DNA of 12,351 bases from ZC4RG35 sp964571765 (GCA_964571765.1 CAZNDH010000043.1:1-12351), one strand, 5' to 3'. Numbered from the stretch's first letter, positions 1 through 6,653 are shown. Notes: generated from the letters alone by a model not told the origin. Made by a program: numbers and translations.

Positions 1-2
1 AC

Positions 3-1139
3 ACGCTCCGGGTTTGGGACGTCTCCAATCGGCCTCTCGGCCAAGGACTGGCTGTTCAATTGGATCCCGGCGCCCAGATTGCATCACGGGGGATCAGCTC
101 TGCCTCCGGATTGGTTGGCGCCTCGATTCTGCAGGGCAGTTGCCCGTACCAACAGATCTTCGGCCTCCTCATCGATGCTGACAGTGGTGAGATCCTTCAG
201 CGAATCAGCCACCACGAGTTCTGGAGTCAGATGGGGATCATCACCCCGGACGGATCCCGCCTAATCCACCAGCGGACGGGGCGGGATGTCGATATCGACC
301 TCAGGTGTGATGAGAAGGTCTTGGGTCCCCTGGTGGTGCGGGATGTGGCCTCGGGTGAGGTCGTCGATTTGGAAGGGCTCTGCGAGTGGCTCATCGAGTC
401 CGACTGTCCTGCACCACCCCAGCTCCCCTATGCCGACCAAATCTTGGGGATTTCGATCAGCGGGGATGGGAGATACGCCGTCGCCAGCGGCGCGAGCTTG
501 GCGGTGTCGGTATGGGATCTGACATCGGGGTCGGTGGTTTCGACATGGACGATGGACTCAGAACGTCTCTGGGTCACCGGAGTCGCCATCGATCCGGAAG
601 GCTCGGTGGTGGCAGCGTTCCATATCAAAGACTCAGGGGGAGTGGTGAAGATCACCGACCTCACTGGAGGACCGATCGCCCAACTCGAGATCAACGGCAA
701 CACGAACAGATCCGGTCACCTCGCCTTCTCACCGGGCGGATCCCGGCTCGCCGTCGGGGGAGCGAGCCTCACCGTGATCGACACTGGCAGCTGGGAGATC
801 GAGTGGGATGCCGCGGCGCACGATGGCGGGGTGTATCACCTCGACTTCAGCCGGGACGGGTCCCTGATCGCCACCACCGGCGCCGATGGCTTCGTCAGGG
901 TGTGGCGCACCGAGGACGGCAGCCTGGTCAACGTCATACCCTTCGGAGACGAGTGGGCCAAGGGTGTGGCGTTCGTCGATGACCGAAGCGTCGTGGTGGG
1001 GACCAGCGACGGGTTGATCCTCCGCCTCACTGTCGATGTCGAAGAGCTGATCGAGATCGCCCGGTCCCGGGTGACGCGGGAGCTCACCGACCAGGAGTGT
1101 CGCACCTACCTGCATCTCGACTCCTGCCCCGCCGACTGA
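3..1139 (+). CDS. WD40-repeat protein, C-terminal part (5' end outside window)
   Basis: The reading frame is open from the left edge to TGA at 1137-1139, so the gene begins upstream; a TTG at 60 is not a credible start. The visible 378 residues contain WD40 blade signatures: TLRVWDV at the very edge, SVWDLTSG near 530, KITDLTGG near 660 and VRVWRTEDG near 910. Repeated SxDGxxIA-type strands point to a beta-propeller scaffold for protein-protein contacts. The tail, ending LTDQECRTYLHLDSCP, resembles the C-terminus I associate with actinobacterial BTAD/STAND-WD40 signalling proteins. Inference: this is the propeller end of a larger regulator, possibly a paralogue of the BTAD protein starting at the right edge. 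No catalytic motif is visible. The fold is fairly certain, the full architecture is not. Confidence 0.8.
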   Translation, partial: TLRVWDVSNRPLGQGLAVQLDPGAQIASRGISSASGLVGASILQGSCPYQQIFGLLIDADSGEILQRISHHEFWSQMGIITPDGSRLIHQRTGRDVDIDLRCDEKVLGPLVVRDVASGEVVDLEGLCEWLIESDCPAPPQLPYADQILGISISGDGRYAVASGASLAVSVWDLTSGSVVSTWTMDSERLWVTGVAIDPEGSVVAAFHIKDSGGVVKITDLTGGPIAQLEINGNTNRSGHLAFSPGGSRLAVGGASLTVIDTGSWEIEWDAAAHDGGVYHLDFSRDGSLIATTGADGFVRVWRTEDGSLVNVIPFGDEWAKGVAFVDDRSVVVGTSDGLILRLTVDVEELIEIARSRVTRELTDQECRTYLHLDSCPAD

Positions 1140-1165
1140 CCTTCGAGCTCTCTGTCTCCACCATT

Positions 1166-1220
1166 TGGAGCGTTTCTTGAGCCTCTCCGGCGTCCGCCTG
1201 GAGCACCGACCCGTAGATGT
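1166..1220 (+). promoter_or_regulatory. Candidate SARP-type 11-bp phased repeats and -10 before the repeat-protein gene
   Basis: TGGAGC (1166-1171), TTGAGC (1177-1182) and TGGAGC (1199-1204) lie at offsets 0, 11 and 33, i.e. on one 11-bp helical phase, with one degenerate position skipped. A -10-like TAGATG follows at 1215-1220, about 9 bp after the last heptamer. SARP/AfsR regulators are known to bind heptameric direct repeats at 11-bp spacing, with the last about 8 bp before the -10. That this site is bound by such a protein is inference. The sequence resembles the site at 11661-11678. Confidence 0.4.
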
Positions 1221-1272
1221 CGGGCCTAAGTCATGGCAACCGTCATGGCACGAAGGCGAGAAGGAGAAAGCA

Positions 1273-1773
1273 ATGGCGCATTTCAGTGCTACCGGGGAAG
1301 GCGCAGTCGGCCAACCCAAGAAGTACTCGTTGCGGACCGCCGGTGTGGTTCTGGGAGCAGGCGTCGTGCTGGCCGTCGCTCTCAGCCTCGTCGGCAACTC
1401 GTTCGAGGCTCCGGTCAACCAAGCGACCCGGACTGTCTCCGTCGAAGAGTTTGTGCGTCTCAACACGACGGCCCTCGAGGCACTGGTGCCGGGTGTGGTG
1501 TTCGGGCCAGGGGAGCCCATGAGTCCGTTCCTTGAGTGGAACACGACGGCTCTGACCGGTGCAGTGTCCGCAGCCGGAGTTGCGGTGGATCCATTCCTGG
1601 AGTGGAACACGAGGGCTCTCCCAGAGTCAGTGGCCCGGCTCGGATCGGCTCAGAGTTCCTTTCTGGAGTGGAACACCACGCTCCTGCCAGAGGCGGGGTA
1701 CCGGATGGGCTCGGCCACGGATTCGTTCCTGGATTGGAACACCAAGGTGCTCGACTATCCCCCGGCTCGCTGA
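1273..1773 (+). CDS. Single-span membrane protein with F-L-E-W-N-T repeats, unknown function
   Basis: ATG 1273 is chosen because AGAAGGAG sits about 8 bases upstream; an in-frame TTG at 1165 lacks a ribosome site and lies inside the repeat-type regulatory region. The product is 166 residues. A short basic N-terminus (K16, K17, R21) precedes one hydrophobic helix at about 22-42, so by the positive-inside rule the remaining 120 residues should face outside. That region has four copies of a unit at exactly 22-residue spacing, starting at residues 86, 108, 130 and 152. Each begins F-L-[ED]-W-N-T and continues with a leucine-containing stretch. A degenerate copy (FVRLNTTAL) starts at residue 60. 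There are no cysteines and no enzymatic motif. It follows the WD40 gene by 133 bases and ends at a strong hairpin, so it is probably its own transcription unit. I do not recognise the family; adhesion, scaffold or signal-receptor roles are all open. Confidence 0.75.
   Translation: MAHFSATGEGAVGQPKKYSLRTAGVVLGAGVVLAVALSLVGNSFEAPVNQATRTVSVEEFVRLNTTALEALVPGVVFGPGEPMSPFLEWNTTALTGAVSAAGVAVDPFLEWNTRALPESVARLGSAQSSFLEWNTTLLPEAGYRMGSATDSFLDWNTKVLDYPPAR
1528..1770 (+). repeat. Tandem 66-bp coding repeat (22-aa unit)
   Basis: Units begin at 1528, 1594, 1660 and 1726, each opening with TTC/TTT followed by codons for L-[ED]-W-N-T. The last unit is truncated by the stop codon. The six-residue head is nearly invariant while the rest of each unit has diverged in both DNA and protein. 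This suggests old duplications kept by selection on the protein rather than a recent slippage array. Confidence 0.85.
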
Positions 1774-1815
1774 CGAGCCAGGAACTGTCCTCGCCAACTC
1801 GCGGGGATCTCATAG

Positions 1816-1852
1816 GGAGGCGGGAGCACCCTGGAGCGGTGCTCCCGCCTCC
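1816..1852 (+). terminator. Strong stem-loop after the repeat-protein gene
   Basis: A perfect 15-bp stem (GGAGGCGGGAGCACC at 1816-1830 with its complement at 1838-1852) encloses a 7-base loop. It lies 42 bases after the stop at 1773. No T run follows, which is common for terminators in high-GC actinobacteria. It probably ends the transcript of the repeat-protein gene and insulates the nitrobindin-like gene. Confidence 0.7.
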
Positions 1853-1924
1853 TCCATCGCCGAGCCACGCGGATCCGAGCATCGTGGGGGGGTGGGGCGC
1901 CATTTCGATCTGTAACCTCGCCAC

Positions 1925-2406
1925 GTGTCGACCTCCGACCTCCCGGCGCTGGTCGGGATCTGGGAGGGCATCGGTCAAAGGCGGTATCCCACCTCCCCGA
2001 CTTTCGCTATCGGAACACTCTCGCCGTGGTCCACGATCCCACCGGTGGTGTGTTCCGCTACGTCCAGAAGACATGGCACATCACCGACAACGGAGAGGCG
2101 GACTCGCACCACCAGACCGGCTTCATCGGATCAACTGACGATGGTCATGTGTTGGTGATCAGTGCCCAAGGTCTGGATAGCGCCGAAGTTCTGAGTGGCA
2201 TCGCGGTCAGCCCGTCCGTGGGCCCTGAGGATCGAACTGCCTCGGTGGTGATTGCACATGATGAGAGGATGCACCCCTCCTGGCGGGAGACCATCGTCTT
2301 CGGTGACACCTTGACCTACACCATGGGTATGGCAACCCCTCGATGCCAGCTGGTGACGAGCATCTCACCGCAACCCTCACCTGGGCAGGACAACCCCGTT
2401 CGCTGA
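1925..2406 (+). pseudogene. Nitrobindin-like (THAP4 C-terminal/DUF1794 type) gene broken by a one-base frameshift
   Basis: Reading starts at GTG 1925, just after an in-frame stop (1913-1915). The N-terminal frame encodes LVGIWEGIGQRRYPT, matching the G-x-W-x-G-x-G-(x)n-Y-P-T signature of nitrobindin-like heme-binding beta-barrels. At the C4 run 1995-1998 this frame fails. The next frame then carries the rest of the family (FRYRNTLAVVHDP, VFRYVQKTWHI, QTGFI, DTLTYTMGMATP) to TGA 2404-2406. Adding one C at the run would give about 160 residues, the usual length of the family. No histidine occurs in the last ~40 residues, where characterised nitrobindins carry their heme-ligating His, so heme binding is doubtful even if repaired. 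A homopolymer sequencing error, a real pseudogene and programmed frameshifting are all possible. The hairpin upstream separates it from the previous gene. Confidence 0.7.
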
Positions 2407-2526
2407 AGGGATCGCCCCGGTGGGTCAGGAGAGCTCGGCTCCCAACACCAGATCGTGGAGGCGCTTAGGCTCGGTCCCTCGCTTTGGGTTCTGTTGACGG
2501 CACCGCTCCCCGGCCAGAGTCAGGAC

Positions 2527-2558
2527 CCTGGTCGTATCGCCCGTCGACCAGGTAGTTT
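2527..2558 (+). promoter_or_regulatory. Inverted repeat and -10-like hexamer before the amino-acid dehydrogenase
   Basis: CCTGGTCG (2527-2534) and its exact complement CGACCAGG (2545-2552) flank a 10-base spacer. TAGTTT (2553-2558), a plausible TANNNT -10 element, follows directly, and GAGGT at 2559-2563 is the likely ribosome site for ATG 2570. No good -35 is seen at the proper distance, which would fit a regulator-dependent promoter. The role as an operator is inferred from position only. Confidence 0.35.
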
Positions 2559-2569
2559 GAGGTTCGCTC

Positions 2570-3628
2570 ATGTTGGAAGCTCTCCTCTCTCAATGGAGCG
2601 GCGAGACGGTCATCGTCCGCCACGACAAGGCCAGCGGGGCATGGATATTCGTGGCCGTCCACTCCACCCGGTTAGGGCCTGCTGTGGGTGGCACCCGGAT
2701 GATGGCCTACCCTGATCTCGAGGCTGCCTTGCGCGACGCCCTACGACTCGCCGAAGGAATGACCTTCAAGTTCGCTGCGCCTGGCCTGCAATTTGGGGGA
2801 GGCAAGGCGGTGATCGCGCTGCCAGCGTCCCTCGAGCGATCCGCTCGCGCACCCCTCCTACGTCGCTACGGCACGCTGCTGAGCCAGCTCGGCGGTCTGT
2901 TCCGCACCGGACCGGACGTCGGGACCACCCCTGCCGACATGGACGTGATTGCTGAGACGGGCGCTCCGTATGTCTTCTCGCGCACGCCTACTGCCGGCGG
3001 AGCAGGTGACCCGGGGCCTTTCACCGCACGAGGCGTCCTGGCAGGCATCGAAGTAGTCTGCGACCGCCTGTTCGGCGAGCAATCCGTCAAGGGCCGGCGG
3101 GTGCTGGTGCAGGGAGCCGGCGATGTGGGGGCCAAGCTCATCGGGTATCTGGGTGAGGCGGGCGCCGAGGTCCTCTTCAGCGAGGTCGACGAGGGTGCGA
3201 TCCAGCACTTTCGCGACGAGCTCGGCGTGGAGTACGTCCCACCCGAGGCGGTCTACACCACAGAATGTGACGTCTTTGCTCCATGCGCGCTGGGAGGGGT
3301 GCTCAACGCGGATACGATCCCCAAGCTGAGATGTAGGGCGGTGGCTGGAAGCGCCAACAACCAGCTGGACCAGCATGAGGATGCGGAACGGCTCCGGTCC
3401 CGGGGCATCCTCTACGCACCCGACTACGTGATCAATGTTGGTGGCGTGATGGCAGTTCTCGGGCTCGAGGTTCAGGGCTGGCAGCGCGACACGGCCGAGC
3501 AGAACGTCGTGGACAGCGTCCGGAAAGCGCTGACGCAGATCTTCGAGTCGGCATCGGCACAGGGGATCACCACGGAAGCAGCGGCTCGCAGGATCGCTGA
3601 AGGCCACCTGGACGCCGCCGCCAAGTAG
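2570..3628 (+). CDS. Leucine/branched-chain amino acid dehydrogenase (Glu/Leu/Phe/Val dehydrogenase family)
   Basis: The product (352 aa) matches the length and motif order of leucine, valine and phenylalanine dehydrogenases. These are cytosolic NAD-dependent enzymes that reversibly deaminate an L-amino acid to its 2-oxo acid and ammonia. Visible motifs are GGTRMMAY (40-47), MTFKFAAPGLQFGGGKAVI (64-82) with substrate-binding K67 and catalytic K79, TGPDVGTT with D116, the Rossmann GAGDVG (182-187), PCALGG, SANNQL and YAPDYVINVGGV. The residue ending the second Rossmann strand is Glu205 where leucine dehydrogenases usually have Asp; either can hold the NAD ribose. ATG 2570 has GAGGT 6 bases upstream. 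The exact amino-acid preference cannot be read from the sequence; leucine or valine is most likely. It ends at a hairpin facing the convergent ferredoxin gene. Confidence 0.88.
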   Translation: MLEALLSQWSGETVIVRHDKASGAWIFVAVHSTRLGPAVGGTRMMAYPDLEAALRDALRLAEGMTFKFAAPGLQFGGGKAVIALPASLERSARAPLLRRYGTLLSQLGGLFRTGPDVGTTPADMDVIAETGAPYVFSRTPTAGGAGDPGPFTARGVLAGIEVVCDRLFGEQSVKGRRVLVQGAGDVGAKLIGYLGEAGAEVLFSEVDEGAIQHFRDELGVEYVPPEAVYTTECDVFAPCALGGVLNADTIPKLRCRAVAGSANNQLDQHEDAERLRSRGILYAPDYVINVGGVMAVLGLEVQGWQRDTAEQNVVDSVRKALTQIFESASAQGITTEAAARRIAEGHLDAAAK

Positions 3629-3664
3629 GTCGCATCGTCTGCGACCTGCCTGAACGCACAACAC

Positions 3665-3692
3665 CGCCGTTCAAACAACGTGTTGAACGGCG
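3665..3692. terminator. Symmetric stem-loop between convergent genes
   Basis: CGCCGTTCAA (3665-3674) pairs perfectly with TTGAACGGCG (3683-3692) around an 8-base loop. It lies 37 bases after the dehydrogenase stop and about 50 bases beyond the end of the opposite-strand ferredoxin, so it could end transcripts from both sides. There is no T tract. Confidence 0.5.
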
Positions 3693-3743
3693 AGGGGCAC
3701 AGGTTCGCTGACCGAGGTCGGCCTCTGATTTTGATCCGCTGGA

Positions 3744-3929
3744 TCACTGGCTGACTGAGATCGCCCCCGTCGGGCAGGCCGCTTCGGCCTCACTCACCAG
3801 GCCGTGAAACACCGGGTCGGGCTCGACGACCAGGACTCTGGCGACCTCGTCCACTTCGAACACCGCGGGGCAGATCCGTTCGCATTCCCCGGTGGCGGCA
3901 CAGACGCCCTCGTCCACGGTGACTCTCAC
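3744..3929 (-). CDS. Small ferredoxin, probably [3Fe-4S] type
   Basis: This 61-residue electron carrier resembles single-cluster ferredoxins of the Thermotoga/P450-partner type. Cysteines are C10, C16, C20 and C52, in a C-x5-C-x3-CP ... CPTGAI pattern. In [4Fe-4S] relatives a fourth ligand sits three residues after the first cysteine; here it is Thr13, so a [3Fe-4S] cluster bound by C10, C16 and C52 is predicted. C20 in such proteins often pairs with a Cys near residue 43, but that position is Gly here. Start GTG 3929 is chosen because TAGGAT (3942-3937) ends exactly 7 bases before it, the geometry of a leaderless transcript. It may serve a cytochrome P450 or another oxygenase; none lies next to it. 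It is divergent from the permease gene. Confidence 0.85.
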   Translation of the reverse strand: MRVTVDEGVCAATGECERICPAVFEVDEVARVLVVEPDPVFHGLVSEAEAACPTGAISVSQ

Positions 3930-3936
3930 ATCCCCG

Positions 3937-3942
3937 ATCCTA
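3937..3942 (-). promoter_or_regulatory. -10 element for leaderless ferredoxin mRNA
   Basis: On the minus strand TAGGAT matches the TANNNT -10 consensus and is followed by 7 bases (CGGGGAT) and then the GTG start codon. This puts the predicted transcription start at or next to the start codon. It lies within a short CCTATAGG palindrome. Confidence 0.45.
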
Positions 3943-4017
3943 TAGGGGCCGATTTCGACGGCGCCCCCCGGGGGCTGGTTGCTAGCTTGCGGCGACAGTA
4001 TCGATAGGAGGAGTCCG

Positions 4018-5460
4018 TTGTCTCAGGAGAACACCGCAGGGGTCCGGCTCGAGGCCGCCGCCGTCGGTTTTCCCACCGCACTGGCCACCGCGGTCGGGCT
4101 GATCATCGCCGGATCTGTCCTGTTGACCGCCCAGACCGGCTTCGGGGCCGGTGGGGGGGTGTTCGCAGTATCCATCCTCATCGCTTACGCCCTCATGCTG
4201 GCCCAGTCGGCGAGTTTCGCCGAGGCGGCCGGCATCCTGCCCACCGCCGGCTCGGTCTACGACTACGTGGCCGCCGGTCTCGGCCGCTTCTGGGCCATAA
4301 CGGCCAGCCTCGCCGCGTATCTCGGGGTTCACATCTTCGCTGGTGTCGCCGAGACCGCCACTGCCGGGGTGTTCGCCTCCTTCAACTTCGGGCCGCTCTA
4401 CCGCTTCCAGGAGACGGGATCGTGGTGGATCGGGGTCGCCATCACCGTGGTGCTTGCCATCGTCAACCTGCTCGGTATCAGGCCTTACGGCAAGACCGAG
4501 ATCGCCATGACCGCGGTGATGTGGGGCACCCTCATCATCTTCGGCCTGGTCGGTGTCCTCACCGCCAAGAAGTCGAGCATCACGGGCCCGTTTGGCGAGT
4601 CGTTCGTCGGCACCGACCTGACCGCGGTGCTCACCATGGTCGGCTTGGCCCTGTTCCTCTTTGTCGGTGTGGAGTACGTGACACCTCTCGCCTCGGAATT
4701 GCGCGACGCGGCGCGGACCATTCCCAAGGCCATGTACCTCGGGGTGACCGCGGTGGCGGTGGCGATGTTCCTCTATGGCGCGGCAGTGGCCCGACAGGTG
4801 GAGAACATCGACCTGGGCGACGGGACCCTCATCCTCGACACGCCACTCGCCATCCCCGCCTTCGCCGAGGCCCTGATGGGGCGGCTCGGGAGGCTCTGGC
4901 TCGGAGGCGCGGTGCTCCTGGCCTCGGCGGCCACGCTCAACACGCTCCTCGCCGGCATTCCCCGCATCCTCTATGGGATGGCAAAGGACGGCACCCTCCC
5001 CAAGGTGTTCGCTTACCTTCACCCCCGCTACCGGGAGCCATGGGTGGGGATCGTCTTCGTCGCCCTGATCGGGATCGTTGGAGCCATCCTCATAGACGGC
5101 AACATCGACTCGATCATCACCTTGATCCTCGCCGCGGTGATGGCCTGGATCTTCAGCTACATCCTGGTCAACGTCTCGGTGATGCGGTTGAGGCAGCGGC
5201 GCCCCGACCTGGACCGGCCCTACAAGACCCCCCTGTATCCACTGCCGCAGATCCTGGCTTCGGTAGGTCTGCTGGTGGCTGCCTGGTTCATTGCCCCACC
5301 CGGGTTGTCGCGGGCCGACATCTACACCCCGTTCTTCATCATGCTCGGTGTAGCCGCGGTCTACGCCTTGGTCTGGACCTACGGGGTGCAGAAGACCAAC
5401 CCCTGGAAGCCCGTGGAACCGGAGCACCTCAAGGCCGTGGAGGGTGTGAGCAACCCGTGA
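4018..5460 (+). CDS. APC-superfamily amino acid permease
   Basis: A 480-residue integral membrane transporter, close to the usual 450-500 residues for APC amino acid/polyamine permeases with 12 helices. TTG 4018 is preferred because AGGAGGA (4007-4012 region) stands 5-6 bases before it; the open frame extends upstream but without a ribosome site. The first helix has the small-residue, unwound-helix region typical of the fold (TAVGLIIAGSVLL). ELRDAARTIPKAM matches the conserved cytoplasmic E-x-x-x-x-x-R-x-I-P-x-A loop after helix 6. RILYGMAKDGTLP matches the conserved loop after helix 8, and a basic region (MRLRQRRPDLDRPYKTP) precedes the last helices. The likely role is proton-coupled uptake of an amino acid or amine; the substrate is not readable. 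Its stop overlaps the GTG of the next gene by 4 bases, indicating co-translation. Confidence 0.88.
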   Translation: MSQENTAGVRLEAAAVGFPTALATAVGLIIAGSVLLTAQTGFGAGGGVFAVSILIAYALMLAQSASFAEAAGILPTAGSVYDYVAAGLGRFWAITASLAAYLGVHIFAGVAETATAGVFASFNFGPLYRFQETGSWWIGVAITVVLAIVNLLGIRPYGKTEIAMTAVMWGTLIIFGLVGVLTAKKSSITGPFGESFVGTDLTAVLTMVGLALFLFVGVEYVTPLASELRDAARTIPKAMYLGVTAVAVAMFLYGAAVARQVENIDLGDGTLILDTPLAIPAFAEALMGRLGRLWLGGAVLLASAATLNTLLAGIPRILYGMAKDGTLPKVFAYLHPRYREPWVGIVFVALIGIVGAILIDGNIDSIITLILAAVMAWIFSYILVNVSVMRLRQRRPDLDRPYKTPLYPLPQILASVGLLVAAWFIAPPGLSRADIYTPFFIMLGVAAVYALVWTYGVQKTNPWKPVEPEHLKAVEGVSNP

Positions 5461-6002
5461 CCCAACCGGCGAGCGGGCGCCTCCTGGGCCTGATCGCCGG
5501 TGACCTCCAAGGTCACCGCCAGACCGGGACCGCCGACGGCCTGACAGCCTTCGTCCCCGAGTCCGGGGTAGGCCCGACCTTGGTGGTGGGCCAGCGGGTG
5601 CAAAAGCGGTTCCTGGGTAGAACCGAGATCGCCCAGTTCAGGGTGGAGGGCCTCGCCTCCGGCAAGGGGCCCGCCCGGCTGAGCGTGCATCACACCGGGA
5701 AGCTGCGCACCGACGGCATCGAGATCCGGGTGGTCGAAGGATCTGGTGCAGTCGCCGCCGTGGCCGATTCGCTGGCCGCCGACACCGTTTTCGCCGCGGC
5801 TGCTGCCAGTCTCGACTTCACCCGGTTCGATATCGCTCTCGACGGGGAACGCTTCCGGGCCACGCTGGAGTTGATGGGTGCTTCCTTCGTCTCAATAGCC
5901 CTGCCCCCGATCCGCTCCTACGTCCGTCTCCACCGTGACCAGGGGGACGCCCTCATCGGGTGCGCCTCTGCCCTCCAGCGACTGCTCGGGGATGGGGGTT
6001 GA
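5457..6002 (+). CDS. Unknown protein coupled to the permease (possibly DUF3156-like)
   Basis: GTG 5457 overlaps the permease TGA (5458-5460) as GTGA, so translation is probably coupled. The 181-residue product has no signal peptide, membrane helix, cysteine cluster or recognised enzymatic motif. Notable stretches are FVPESGVGPTLVVGQRVQKRF near the N-terminus, an alanine-rich segment (ADSLAADTVFAAAAASLDFT) and IRSYVRLHRDQ near the C-terminus. The LDFTRFD...GASF...RSYVRL layout reminds me of DUF3156 proteins, but this is from memory and unconfirmed. The tight link suggests a function tied to the transported compound or to the permease itself. Its stop codon lies inside the -35 element of the tetR promoter. 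Confidence 0.75.
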   Translation: MTQPASGRLLGLIAGDLQGHRQTGTADGLTAFVPESGVGPTLVVGQRVQKRFLGRTEIAQFRVEGLASGKGPARLSVHHTGKLRTDGIEIRVVEGSGAVAAVADSLAADTVFAAAAASLDFTRFDIALDGERFRATLELMGASFVSIALPPIRSYVRLHRDQGDALIGCASALQRLLGDGG

Positions 6003-6027
6003 CAGTCGAGTCGATCCTTGGCATAGT
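5999..6027 (+). promoter_or_regulatory. Sigma70-type promoter of the tetR-hydrolase operon
   Basis: A perfect -35 TTGACA (5999-6004) is followed by exactly 17 bases and CATAGT (6022-6027), which matches four of six -10 positions. The -35 overlaps the stop codon of the upstream gene. Transcription would start near 6034, inside the palindromic operator, which is the arrangement expected for repression by steric block. Confidence 0.7.
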
Positions 6028-6045
6028 TCGGTCGATCGACCGAAC
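6026..6045. promoter_or_regulatory. 20-bp perfect palindrome, predicted TetR operator
   Basis: GTTCGGTCGA and TCGACCGAAC are exact inverted copies with no spacer. It begins within the -10 hexamer and ends 14 bases before the tetR start. TetR regulators usually bind such sites next to their own genes. The core TCGGTCG-NN-CGACCGA (6028-6043) recurs at 9688-9703. Confidence 0.75.
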
Positions 6046-6059
6046 ATCGGAGCCAACTG

Positions 6060-6653
6060 GTGACTGTTGAACCGAGGACCAGGGCCACCATTGTCGAGGC
6101 TGCCAAACAGGCGCTGCTCGACACCGGGTATGCCGGGCTCTCGACCCGCAAGATCGCCGAGGAAGCAGGAGTCCCTCTCAGCCAGATCCACTACCACTTC
6201 GGCTCAAAGCAGAGCCTGGTCCTCGAGGTCCTCGATGAGGAGAACCGCCGTCTCCTCGAGAGGCAGCGGTCGTTGTACTCCACCGACATGCCCCTGTGGA
6301 AGCAGTGGGAGCAGGCGTGCGACTTCCTCGAAGACGATTTGGCCTCGGGTTATGTGCGGGTCCTCCAGGAGATGACTGCCGCTGGATGGGCAGACCCTGA
6401 GATCGCCGCCGCGGTCAGGGAGATGTTGGGCAAATGGTTCGCCGTTCTCGCCGACGTGGCCGCCCGGACGGCACAACGCATCGGCGGTCTCGGGCCGTTC
6501 ACACCTGCAGAGGCCGGAGTCATCGCCGGCGCCCCCTTCCTCGGCATCGAGGCGATGATCCTGCTTGGGTTCGCCGAGAAGGACCTTCCCATGCGCTCGG
6601 CGTTGCGTAAGTTCGGCGAGATCCTGCGGGACATGGAGGAGTCGGGCCGGTGA
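6060..6653 (+). CDS. TetR/AcrR family transcriptional regulator
   Basis: A 197-residue protein of typical TetR size. The N-terminal DNA-binding domain has the classic pattern: ATIVEAAKQALLDTGYAG, then the helix-turn-helix LSTRKIAEEAGVPLSQIHYHF (27-47), then GSKQSLVLEVLDE. The C-terminal all-helical half should hold the ligand pocket and dimer interface; its ligand is unknown. GTG 6060 is chosen: CGGAG lies 8 bases upstream and the domain starts right after. The palindrome in its own promoter implies autorepression, and a second site before the OsmC gene implies control of the whole downstream block. Its TGA overlaps the GTG of the next gene by 4 bases, so it is co-translated with the enzymes it probably controls. 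Confidence 0.92.
   Translation: MTVEPRTRATIVEAAKQALLDTGYAGLSTRKIAEEAGVPLSQIHYHFGSKQSLVLEVLDEENRRLLERQRSLYSTDMPLWKQWEQACDFLEDDLASGYVRVLQEMTAAGWADPEIAAAVREMLGKWFAVLADVAARTAQRIGGLGPFTPAEAGVIAGAPFLGIEAMILLGFAEKDLPMRSALRKFGEILRDMEESGR

Noticed and set aside
729..1610. Minus-strand open frame across the WD40 and repeat-protein genes
   Set aside because: It spans two plus-strand genes and their intergenic region, shows no recognisable motif and has no ribosome site. The repeats it shows are the reverse reading of the 66-bp units.
1528..1770. Repeat protein as a RiPP precursor with tandem core peptides, or the DNA as a CRISPR-like array
   Set aside because: It has a transmembrane helix and no nearby maturase. 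The DNA units are diverged and lie in a coding frame without constant repeats and unique spacers.
3665..3692. TTGAACG in the terminator stem as a further SARP-type box
   Set aside because: The two copies are inverted, not direct, and not at 11-bp spacing, and no gene starts nearby; the stem-loop explanation is sufficient.
3732..3746. TGATCC-GCT-GGATCA small hairpin at the ferredoxin stop as its terminator
   Set aside because: Only 6 bp; on the minus strand it is followed by A residues rather than T, so the larger stem at 3665-3692 is the better candidate.
3982..5427. Long open frame (481 codons) on the minus strand opposite the permease
   Set aside because: Its translation is rich in H, G, D, P and Q with no domain motif. 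It mirrors the codon bias of the clearly coding plus strand (APC permease), so it is a high-GC antisense shadow.
4422..5456. Upstream extension of the unknown gene's frame through the permease
   Set aside because: The extension is Arg/His-rich out-of-frame reading of the permease. The true start is the coupled GTG at 5457.
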